Origin: Ciona savignyi
Taxonomy: Eukaryota > Chordata > Ascidiacea > Phlebobranchia > Cionidae
Assembly (NCBI GenBank): GCA_000149265.1
Contig: CH003304.1
Span: 687,772-751,771 of the forward strand
Length of the DNA stretch: 64,000 nucleotides
Direction of reading: 5' to 3'
This document shows positions 50,215-59,183 of this stretch, piece after piece. A program made the position numbers and the translations under genes. The first letter of the stretch is position 1, and the number at the start of each line of letters is the position of its first letter. The notes beneath the pieces were generated by a model. It worked only from the letters and a program-made list of their open reading frames with translations. It made no database searches and was not told the origin of the DNA.

Positions 50215-51484
50215 TTCAACATAGAAACATTATAGAATACTGTGTTTTTTGCTCCGGGATGACCCCCCACACTGTCCAAATTATCACTGACAGCTTATTT
50301 GAATGTATGAAGTGAATTTGTTTTGTTTCTCGCCGCTCGCACTCGTTTCAACATTGCACTTCGTATTTACTGCCTTTTCTCCGTATATGCTATTTCTATG
50401 GCCTTTCCGTGTTAATCCAATGCCCGAAAATCGGCCGCCGCAATCCAACCTGTTGAGTCTGGAAAGGGACTTATGTATTCACCATCATATCCAACATAAT
50501 AAAACCGATTCGACAACAGAGCGATAACCTTGGATAACTTCAACATTATACAAATAACACCTTCGATTTTGGTTTATTTTTAAATGCAGCATAAGGTACC
50601 GTATTCGAAAACCAGAACATTTATCGGATAATAACTGTGGATAAATACTTCAATGTGGATTTCCTTCACGAGTTCTCAAACAAGAATAAATATTTTAATA
50701 TTGTGGTTTCAAATTCATATCTATAAACTGCAACGTGTCTAAGAGATTTTGGGGTAAAATGTTATTAAAAGAACGTTGCCAAATCAGTTATTATGTGAAT
50801 GAGGTTCTGAAACGTCAAACTGTTACTTAAAAACTTTAAATAAATCAGCCATGCTGCAAAATTTAAAAAATAAACTTCATTTGTTTGTTAGCAGCAAAAC
50901 CTCTTGCCGCATACAAATCTGTCAAATTACCGACCTAAAATTAACCTATTTCATGAAAATTTAAAAATTTCGCACACTTGCCACATGTTCTATTTCGTTT
51001 TTGCGTTAGCATAAAGCTGTTTCTCAAATTTAACTATAACTGTACATTCTTACATTTGTCTTTGCATTTTTCCAATCACATGACTTGCTGTATATTGTTT
51101 CCAACGCTAATTTTCTTTCGTTCCTTTAGTATATACTGCAATAAATACAAGTATATCCGATGTACTACAAATCAAACTGGTTAGGTTCTTCGTTTGTGGC
51201 AGATGACACAGCGTTAGATCAGCGGCCGGAAGGTTGCGATTTCGAATCTTCCTCCTATCGATTTTGGGTAAAATTTAGCAAATTATTTTAAGAACGGAGC
51301 CCCAACGATAACCGCGGATAAATCCTGCAATCTGTATTTTCCTCACAAAAAATTAATTGGTTAAGCTTAAAATTATATTCTGAAGATAATAATCCATGTG
51401 TGGTAACATTACCAACGACTTGTCTTTGAGCACGAGGTGTTTTTATTCATGAATATTAAATCAGGCATTTTAGAAATAACCATA
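50215..51484 (+). other. svil 3' UTR and downstream spacer
   Basis: Non-coding, AT-rich. AATAAA signals occur at 50685-50690, 50839-50844 and 50869-50874, any of which could end the svil mRNA. No further gene is recognised up to the transposon at 51485. The open frame at 50303-50527 has no conserved features. Confidence 0.6.
50685..50690 (+). terminator. Likely svil polyadenylation signal
   Basis: First AATAAA after the svil stop, 470 bp downstream. Further AATAAA hexamers at 50839 and 50869 are alternatives. Confidence 0.45.
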
Positions 51485-52437
51485 GGGGAAAAGTGGGTAA
51501 AATGGGCCACGTGGGTAAAATGGGCCCCCTCCAATTTTCAATATATTTTGAAGAATACAAATTTGCTGCAAAAACCAGTGTCAGTATATCAAATTATGGA
51601 ATCTCCAAACCGAAGTTTGAGCGTGAAATCACCAAACTCAATGTTTTCTGTAGCTATTTCGGTTTGAGAAGGTCTGAATCTAAATTTGCAATTTTTGTTT
51701 TCTGCTAATAAATAATAGAAAAGATCAAATACTAAAATAAATTTTACTGTAGTTAAATAGAACTATATAGCCTAGACCTACTTTTACTGGTAGAAATAAA
51801 ACTTCTTTTTTTAAATTTTTTTTATAGAGATTTTAAGTCGTATGTTGGCACCTGTCTAATATGGGCCCCCTGTGTTCATTTGGTAACTAACGGGGCTAGA
51901 CTTAGCATTAACAGTACTAAAGGGCTAGACTTAGCACTAACAGTCATATTATGTGTTTCACAATAAACTAAACGGGTTTTCTAAATGCTATTAATAACAT
52001 GAATTGATAGTTATGCTTCCACTAAAGTAGCAAGGTGTTATTGCATTAGTATACTAGTAACTGGGTATTAAATAAAAAGTAATTGCTGTAATCCAAAGTG
52101 TTAAATTAAAAAAAAAATACTACATCATAAAAAGAAAAGTAATAACATTGTTTATATGGGAAGCGAATATGGATACTGTTATCTGGCGAAATGTTAATGT
52201 CGAAAACGGGCCGGGGCCCATTTTAGACTACACCCCTTGTCTAAAATGGGCCACTTAAACGAAATATTTTTCTTTGTTGATAAAATATATTTAACAAAAA
52301 TTATTAGAAAGTTAACATGTTATGTGTAAAGACTTTGGTATTAGGTTCCACCACATGAAAAACTTAAGTCCAGCGGGCTTTATATCAGTAAAAAATCCGA
52401 TTTGCAACTAAAGGGCCCATTTTACCCACTCTTCCCC
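51485..52437. mobile_element. Inverted-repeat transposon, 953 bp, TA-flanked
   Basis: The left end begins GGGGAAAAGTGGGTAAAATG and the right end is its near-perfect complement (CATTTTACCCACTCTTCCCC). TA lies on both sides (51483-51484, 52438-52439), consistent with a Tc1/mariner-like target duplication. The GGGTAAAATGGGCC motif is repeated internally near the left end and again at 52210-52250. No transposase was found. It lies between the 3' ends of two convergent genes. Confidence 0.8.
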
Positions 52438-52470
52438 TATTTTGTTTTTAGGCTTTTTCCTCTGAATATT

Positions 52471-52478
52471 CATTTTAT
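52471..52478 (-). terminator. Polyadenylation signal overlapping stop codon
   Basis: On the minus strand the end reads AGAAAATAAAATGAAT: AATAAA overlaps the TAA stop. Cleavage 15-30 bp further would fall at the edge of the transposon ending at 52437. Confidence 0.5.
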
Positions 52479-53419
52479 TTTCTAAAACGATTTCGTTCTC
52501 TCGTTACTGTTGTTCTTCCCGAGTTTGTGACGCGCGCCACTGTGACCTCACAATCCCTTCTTTTCTTTATCCGCAGCAGATCGGAGATTCGGTGAAATTG
52601 TTTCTTGTCGGAACTCGGAGTTTTCGTCCTTTCCACCCCGCCTATTATACCGGTAGGTGGGGTGAGAGCGCAGTTTTCTTTCGCCTCCCTTTTGCTGTGC
52701 GACACGCACGACTGTTTCACGAATATAATAGGTTGGTTATCGTCTGGATTTTTAACAGCTTGCGGTAGGTCGCGTGCGTTGTTTGGTCTGGAACCATCCG
52801 ACTCTTTCCGTGCGGTTCGCGCGTATAACGCACGAATACTGCTCGCGACGTGACGCGTCGAATCGCCGCAAACCGGAGACGACGATTCAGCCGATTTCTT
52901 GTGATAAGTCGTGTTGGAGAGAGCTTTGCGGAAATTGTCGAGTTTCTGACGCTGCTCGTTCGACATCGCGCGTCGCTGCTGCAAGTTGTGAATTTCAGCC
53001 GCGATTTGCGCCTTGATCCGAACGTCCCGTTTCTCCGTAGCATCGGCCATCGCGGGCGCCTCGGTCGCCTTGCGCAACTGGGAACCGTTGAACCTCTTCG
53101 GGAATTTCGTGTTGATTTCTAGATCGTTTCGAAGATAATACTTCTGCAACGTCTCGACTGTGCCAAGATCCGGGGTGAGGTTACGAACCTGCAGGTAGCC
53201 CGTATTTGCTTCTCGAGACCGGGGATTCCCAGTGTCCACGGTTTCGCAACGCAGCGTCGCCCAATGAGTTTGAGCGTCCAGACGCCGAGCGCCTGGCGGT
53301 ACGGCATCCGGTGCGCTGTGCACGCAACGTGTGGCGCACGGATCCGTTCGTGAATCGAACTTGGAACATTCCTTTAGTGCCACCCTATGCTCAGCAGATG
53401 GACGGGAACAGGGGCGAAC
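52475..53419 (-). CDS. Uncharacterised protein, terminal coding exon
   Basis: I do not recognise the family. Minus-strand frame open from 53488 to TAA at 52475. A strong splice acceptor (ATTTCATTCCTGCCCACACAG) ends at 53420, so the exon probably starts at 53419 (phase 0, VRPCSRP...) and upstream exons are missing. The convincing part is the last ~240 residues: LGTVETLQKYYLRNDLEINT, a helical basic segment (RDVRIKAQIAAEIHNLQQRR, then SNEQRQKLDNFRKAL), a polar linker with PIIFVKQ, and a basic C-terminus. It is GC-rich compared with its surroundings. A frame on the opposite strand overlaps 53164-53511 (see findings). It converges on svil. Confidence 0.6.
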   Translation of the reverse strand, partial: VRPCSRPSAEHRVALKECSKFDSRTDPCATRCVHSAPDAVPPGARRLDAQTHWATLRCETVDTGNPRSREANTGYLQVRNLTPDLGTVETLQKYYLRNDLEINTKFPKRFNGSQLRKATEAPAMADATEKRDVRIKAQIAAEIHNLQQRRAMSNEQRQKLDNFRKALSNTTYHKKSAESSSPVCGDSTRHVASSIRALYARTARKESDGSRPNNARDLPQAVKNPDDNQPIIFVKQSCVSHSKREAKENCALTPPTGIIGGVERTKTPSSDKKQFHRISDLLRIKKRRDCEVTVARVTNSGRTTVTRERNRFRK

Positions 53420-53524
53420 CTGTGTGGGCAGGAATGAAATTAAACACATTAAAACCTGCGATTGCTGATTCGCATGACCGAAATTCATTGGCAGTTACCC
53501 ACAGCGTATAGTACTATATACCGA

Positions 53525-54088
53525 TTAGCTTGGTAGGTTAGTGCGTAGATTTTTTTAGCCGAACTAACATTTCGAAACTGGTCGCTAGCTACTCGATTGT
53601 GTTCTTAGGCAGGTACTTGACGGATTAAACGCGCCTTGCATTTTCATATTTATACGCAGATAAACGTGAATACCCTATATCCTATCCGTGGACCGACCAA
53701 TACCCCAAACAAGGCTGTATTTTTTCGCACAATTTTAATAAATGTGATAAAGTTGGTTAGGGAGAATCACATCTTGAACATAATGCAATATCTCCGTCAA
53801 CCCGACTACGGGAGCAAATCTTTACGAATGCTTTAATTATGACACAATTTGTTATGCTTAATCTAAGGTTTTACAGCCATGTCACCTTTTCCCCGTTAAA
53901 ACCCAGCGGATTAATGGGTTCTACCAAATTAAAGGAACGTGTGAATCATACACAACACACTGCAATAGCTCCGGTAACCAATCAGTGAGCGCGAGGTGAT
54001 CTGACGATTGCCCGTGTGATAACCCCCTTGGTTTTCACATTCACGGAGATAAATATGAATATCCTATCCTATCCTAACCTTTTATCGT
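53525..54088 (+). repeat. SINE family A: 5' fragment and a good 3' copy
   Basis: 53525-53690 has GATTAGCTTGGTAGGTTAGT, TTCGAAACTGGTCGCTAGCT and a shortened tail. 53897-54088 has AACCCAGCGGATTAATGGGT, ACACACTGCAATAGCTCCGG, GAGGTGATCTGACGATTGCC and GATAAATATGAATATCCTAT. Confidence 0.8.
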
Positions 54089-54097
54089 GTGTATTTA

Positions 54098-54212
54098 AAG
54101 ACGTGTTTAAACTACTGTAGTTTTTTCCGTTTTAACCCGTCTCCTTGACTTTTATTAATTAGGCTATGCTTATTTAATGTATTAAAGGAGTAAAAATAAA
54201 CTAAACATTTAT
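54098..54212 (+). repeat. Short repeat family C copy
   Basis: AAAGACGTGTTTAAACTACT start, TAGTTTTTTCCGTTTTAACC, TCCTTGACTTTTATTAATTA, GGAGTAAAAATAAACTAAAC end. Confidence 0.65.
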
Positions 54213-54474
54213 TAGGCGATACCACCCAGGCCTATCATAACAACATTATTCCAGTTACTCGGTAAACGTAATTATATGCGGTTTATCACCATTCAGACAT
54301 AGATATCACGTCCAGACGCGTTTTATAAGGGACGATGTGGAAATTTAAGTGGAGGCTACAACAACATGATCGACTCGTGTGGTTGTAAGCACCGCGCTAT
54401 ACAGCTGCTGCTAGATTAGCGAAATTAGGATTACACGTGTTTCTGTATACACAATGTATTGTGCAAGGCTAATT

Positions 54475-54725
54475 TTAGAATAGGTTATTCGTGTTCACTC
54501 CATGAATGGAAAACCAAGGTGGATAGCACACGGGCAATCGCCAGATTACCTCCCGCCCACCGTCGGGTTACCAAAGCTATTGTAGAGTGTTGTGTATGTC
54601 TCACACGTTCCTTTATATTGGTAGAACCTATTAACCCGCGGTGTTATATTGGTAGAACCTATTAAGGCAATGTCTGTCAAGTGCCTTACCCAAGGACACA
54701 ACCGACTAGCTAGTTTTAAGTTATT
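54475..54725 (-). repeat. SINE family A copy, minus, with internal duplication
   Basis: Minus strand: CTAGCTAGTCGGTTGTGTCC, CTTGGGTAAGGCACTTGAC, CTTTGGTAACCCGACGGTGG, GGTTTTCCATTCATGGAG. The block TTATATTGGTAGAACCTATT occurs twice in a row (54613, 54645). Confidence 0.75.
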
Positions 54726-56487
54726 ATTGGGGTTCGTTAAACACATTATCACCGGATATATGTATAGAAAGTATTGCCCTAAATAATTTAGTGTCTTAAA
54801 TGGGTAATTAATTGTTTTAACTAAACAGGTAAATAAGTGTCCTATAAAGGTGCAGATGTGTCTTTGATAAACAGGTTAAATGTATTTCAAATAAATAACG
54901 TCCGAGTTATTCATTACAACACAACTTTTCCACGGTCGGGTTACCGAAGAGCTTAACCCAGATTTTGTGTTGTCTCTATCTCGTTTTAATTACAAATGCC
55001 CTTATTTCCGTAGAATCACGCGTTATAAACGACTTAAGATTTTAATATTCTAAACTACATGAAGCTAAATAAACACACTGTTATTGCACAAGGTAAGTGT
55101 TTACTGCAAAACAAACGAAATATTAGCAATATTTAAAACAATAGCAAAAGTTAATTTTGAGGAAAATAAGAAAATAAGTTTTAAAATGGACGGGCATTTA
55201 ATATCTGCACTTCCCAATATCTTGACCAGGAACACACGAACAAAGAATTTGAAACTAATGTTTATCCCAGTGAAACAGGCAAGTCACGTTACCTTGAATT
55301 ATGTTACCACAGCTATTGCAATGTCGGTTATCTTTAAACTCCTATTTCAATATATTAAATGAAGGCAACGTCTGTTAAACGCTTTGCCTGAGGACACAAA
55401 CAAATATAAAGCGCCCACGGTGGACATTGAACCAAGGACTTAACTGACCACAACAGTTTAGACTGAATATGAACATATACCTTCAGTCGAAAGTCATTCT
55501 CTATTATTTTGCCCTAAGAACAAAAAGACATGCAAGACGGATTATCAGTCGAGGAAAGAGCAAATAAAAGAAGAATACACAACACATTAATTGGGTTATT
55601 TAAATACAAAAACGTTTGGTCACAAAGTAAATGATGGGTTAAGATTAAAATGTAAAATTCACAACAAGAGATATAGTGCAGTTAGGAGTCAATGGTCATG
55701 AGTTAGTTACATGTAATTTCAGAAAGTTAGCAAATAATCCTGTTAAATCACCAGTACTGTCTGACACCGCATGTACATGACATCGTTACCGGCGAAATTT
55801 CAGACAGAATTGTTTTAAATTATTAAGTAAGAGAACACAAGAAGAAAAAAAAAGTTTTTAATTATCAGGTTACGTGGTAAGAGAATACATGTAGACAAAA
55901 AAGTTAGTCCGTTCTAAACACACAAATTTGCATGTCTTTAGATACATATTTGATATGGAGATCCTACGCTTGCCAACTTATTTCACACAAACAACTCTTC
56001 AACGGCTTGGAAGATTGTGTGTGGATTAAGGCTTACAAAATATGCTGCGTAAAACTTGTGCGTTTATCAGTTGTGCGTTAAGATCGGTTGTGGACCCGAC
56101 GAACTGCTACTGGAGCTGCGAGCGTTATGTAGGTACGGGAGAGGGCGTAGGTTTGGCGGACATCCTGGTAAAATCGTTGTGCGTAATTTAAACAGTGTTC
56201 GGCTGTGTTACCGGATGGTTAACCCACCGATACTTATATCGATTTTATTAAAACAGCTTTGGGTAAAAGCCTGTCATTTTTGGAACCTTGGAGAAATAAA
56301 CAATAACCTAAACAGTGGCGCTTCTTTTTGTGTTGTATAAATTTCGCAATGCAATGTTGCGATAACACGAATAATAAATAGAATGCAATGGCTCAGGCTT
56401 TGGGCCTAATTTGAAACCCGAAAGCAGCATTGTTTTGTAAGTATTTTTTAGTATGCTTTTATTTGTACAAGTCAATTGGGAGAAAAC

Positions 56488-56720
56488 TATATAGAGAGAA
56501 AGAGGGAAGGAGGAAAGAAGGAAGGAGGAAAGAAGGGAAAATGCTCACTAAAATGAAAATTAGGACACAAGGGATAGTTTTAAACATGGGGTTGGAGTTA
56601 GGGTTAGTTCTTGGGTTAATATTAGTGTTTACAATAGGGGATAGGGTTAAAATGAGTGACCATAGTTTAATTAAGCAGTTTCCCTCCTTTCCTCTTTTCC
56701 CTTTTACTCAGTTTAGTGTT
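56488..56720 (-). mobile_element. C-rich foldback MITE copy, minus
   Basis: Left end: AGAGAAAGAGGGAAGGAGG with the GAAGGAGGAAAGAAG unit duplicated, then AAATGCTCACTAAAATG. Core: GTTGGAGTTAGGGTTAGTTC. Right end: TCCCTCCTTTCCTCTTTTCC then ACTCAGTTTAGTGTTGTCC. Inverted ends are well preserved. Confidence 0.7.
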
Positions 56721-56799
56721 GTCCGCGGTCGGTCGCGATATTAGCCACACCAACTCTCAACGACCGTTTATCCACTTAAGACTAATCGTGAATATGTTT

Positions 56800-57170
56800 T
56801 CTCTCCTCCCAGGCAGGGGCAATGGCTGGGGCCGTTAGAGCATGGGTAATCGCCAGATTACCTTGTGTCCACCCTGATGTAACTGGAGCTATGCAGTTGA
56901 TTCTGAGTGCCCGAGGCGTATTCACTGTTATAGATCCATCCATTAATCCACTGCGTTCAGGCGATGTTCGGAAGTGCATCCCTCAAGGACACTACCGACC
57001 AACCATCAGATACGAGCCAACTCCCGCTTCGGTAACCCAACAGTGGACAGGAGATAATCTGACGGTTACCCCTGTAAAAACCCCTTCCTTACGTATTTTC
57101 GAGGTAATCTGACGATTGCCCGCGCGTTAACGCCCCTTGATATGGATAAAACATAAATATCATATTCTAT
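56800..57170. repeat. SINE family A fragments, minus then plus
   Basis: 56815-57000 is a diverged minus copy (GGTAATCGCCAGATTACC, CCATTAATCCACTGCGTTC, TCAAGGACACTACCGACC). 57015-57170 is a plus 3' part (TAACCCAACAGTGGACAGG, ATCTGACGATTGCCCG, GGATAAAACATAAATATC). Together they form an inverted pair. Confidence 0.6.
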
Positions 57171-57223
57171 TTCCAAAAAAATGGTTCAAACCTGATTCTT
57201 CACATTTATATCGATGTTTCCAG

Positions 57224-57354
57224 ATGTCGGTGTCGAGTCCGTTACTTCGCAGCTGCCTCCAGCTTTCCAAACTTTACAAACCGTCCCGTTGAGTCTGCAG
57301 AACAAACAAATAGCTGTCAAAAAACTTGCTGGTTTTATTTTTTATAATTGCTAA
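57224..57354 (+). CDS. Possible terminal exon of an unknown + strand gene
   Basis: The acceptor TATCGATGTTTCCAG ends at 57223. In the frame starting 57226 it encodes VGVESVTSQLPPAFQTLQ and then PLSLQNKQIAVKKLAGFIF before TAA at 57352, which overlaps an AATAAA (57353-57358). The composition looks protein-like, but only 42 residues are visible, two other frames are also partly open, and no upstream exon was found. Confidence 0.25.
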
Positions 57355-57569
57355 TAAAAATTTATTGTAGGGGATAATAAAATTAGTGATGTGTTAAACC
57401 TTGTGAAACACGTATTTATCTCTCCACGTCGGTTGCGTTGACCGTTCCTTCACGTATAACGCTTAAAACGAGGTATTGTGATGATTGCCACAATCGATGT
57501 ATTATCGACCAGGCCGCAATAACGGTTGCCACAATCGTGTTAACGCCGAGGCCACAGTAATTTACTCAT

Positions 57570-57672
57570 TTAACCGATCTCGGTTTTGAACCCATGATGG
57601 GCTCGCCAAGAAGACCGTTTTTGTATTGAAGTCGGAATAAGTATCGGTTAACAATTCGGCCACACGACCGCA
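57570..57672 (-). repeat. tRNA-like SINE, best copy of family B
   Basis: Minus strand: CGGTCGTGTGGCCGAATTGT, TAACCGATACTTATTCCG, AACGGTCTTCTTGGCGAGCC, CATCATGGGTTCAAAACCG. It has type II tRNA (Leu/Ser-like) A and B boxes with an enlarged middle; it is not a foldable tRNA gene. Confidence 0.7.
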
Positions 57673-57842
57673 TGTAGTGGTGACCATCAGCAACAAGGTT
57701 GTGGAATCGAAACCATCCGCTGGCTGTCAAATTCTCTGCTCTTGGTAACAAGAACTTTTTAAAACCTATCACAAAAAATACTCATTTGAAATTATGGTGG
57801 GTTAATGGGTTAACCTAAAAGTCAAGAGATCTTTATCCATTG

Positions 57843-58110
57843 TATAGGATATTCATGTTTAACCCGTTAATGGGAAAGCGCAAGAAATGTTATTACACGG
57901 GTAATTGCATCACTTTGCCCCCACCGTCGGGTTACCGGAGCTATTGTAGTGTGTTGTGTATGAAACACATGTTCCTTCAATTTAGTAATACCTATTAATC
58001 CTTCAGGTTTAGACAATGTCCTTTAAGTGCCTTGCTGAAGGAAACAGTCGACTGGCTAGCGACAAGTTTCGACCTTGAAACCCTTTGGGCTGAAAGGAGA
58101 CGCCCGCCAG
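57843..58110 (-). repeat. tRNA-headed SINE copy (family A), minus, near full length
   Basis: Minus strand: GGCGTCTCCTTTCAGCCCAA head, CGAAACTTGTCGCTAGCC, AAGGCACTTAAAGGACATTG, CTACAATAGCTCCGGTAACC, CGACGGTGGGGGCAAAGTGA, ATGAATATCCTATA. A second short fragment follows at 58490-58605. Confidence 0.75.
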
Positions 58111-58761
58111 ATGAGTTTCCATCCCCGACGTTTTCGAACAACTGATTAACATGTCCTTTTTATTATAAAACCATTAAAAGCTAATATTATAACCATTAAA
58201 AACTACTTTCCAGCCATTTTACCGAGCGTGTGGTTCATCAAAGAATTTCGAAGATTTCTGGTTGGTTGGTGGCATCGGCACATGCGGTGGACGAAGTATT
58301 ACTGGCGATATGTTTTGGTCGCTACTGGTTGAACTGTTGCCCTGTTAAAATTGTTGATGGTGTTTATGATAGAATGTTCATCCCCGCGAAAAAACGGAAG
58401 GGCGTTAACAGAAGGAAATCGTCAGATTAAGTATAGCAGTGTCGTGAAGTGTATAATTAAGAGCTTCCTTTAATTTTGTAGGACATATTAAAGGATAGGA
58501 TATTCATGTTTATCCCTGTGGTTTAGAAAATCATGGGTGATAACACACGGGCAATCGTTAACGCACTGGGATCAGGCAACGTCCGCTAATTGCCTTGCGC
58601 AAAATAGTAGCCGTATTTGTGATAAACAAAGAATGTAAATGTTATAGCAGCTACTGTTCTCCAAGATAGATAAATTAAAGGTAATATACTATATAGCAAA
58701 TAGATTTGTCAGTTCTGCGTGTTATGCGTAAAACTAACTTTGATCCATGGTTAAAGTGATT

Positions 58762-58866
58762 TTGATTATTCATTTTTTTATTTTTTGCCCCAGTATTGAA
58801 TACTAGCAAATGAAACAAACACAGGTTTAGGAAAAGATGGCGAACAATCGTTAAAACATGTCTTGA
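58762..58866 (-). repeat. Short repeat family C, minus copy
   Basis: Minus strand: AAGACATGTTTTAACGATTG start, CGCCATCTTTTCC, TTGCTAGTATTCAATACTGG, GGCAAAAAATAAAAAAATGA end. Confidence 0.55.
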
Positions 58867-58944
58867 GAAATGGAGATAAATGTTATATATTTTTTGGAAT
58901 GGTTTAAGATGATTTATTGTGTTCATTCAGTTTATTCGCGTGAT

Positions 58945-59065
58945 TGGACCTCGATTTATAGAATATATTTTTTACCCGATTAAGTGTCGACCCGATGACA
59001 TGTTTGTTACGAGGACCGTTTTTATATATGAAAACATATATGAATTCGTCGCGTTAACCTTTGGC
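58945..59065 (-). repeat. tRNA-like SINE (family B), diverged
   Basis: Minus strand: GGTGATTGCCAAAGGTTAAC, GCGACGAATTCATATATG, AACGGTCCTCGTAACAAAC, ATGTCATCGGGTCGACACTT. It occupies the family B position order but is degraded. Confidence 0.4.
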
Positions 59066-59183
59066 AATCACCTTCGTAAATATTTTACAGGGATGACAAT
59101 GGAATAATATTCTGTACAAAAGAATAAGTTCTGTACAAAATAAAACTAATCGAGCATCGATAATTAAAGACCTGCTGAGAGTG

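Larger units (their letters stand above)
53489..59183. other. Intergenic, repeat-rich; no firm gene
   Basis: Holds SINE copies, a family C repeat and a C-rich MITE (56488-56720). Upstream exons of the minus-strand gene ending at 52475 may lie here, but none can be supported. A possible lone terminal exon on the + strand lies at 57224-57354. The open frames 55084-55362 and 56056-56340 lack splice context or known motifs. Confidence 0.45.

Noticed and set aside
55084-56340. Small + strand open frames as genes
   Set aside because: Short, no splice partners, no recognisable protein features.
56822-57112. 96-codon + strand open frame after a CTCCCAG acceptor
   Set aside because: It translates antisense SINE sequence and a following SINE fragment; at most an exonised repeat.
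57570-57672. Functional tRNA genes at the tRNA-like sequences (also 10021, 32345, 39680)
   Set aside because: A and B boxes exist but stems do not close, and the same degraded sequence recurs; they are SINE heads.
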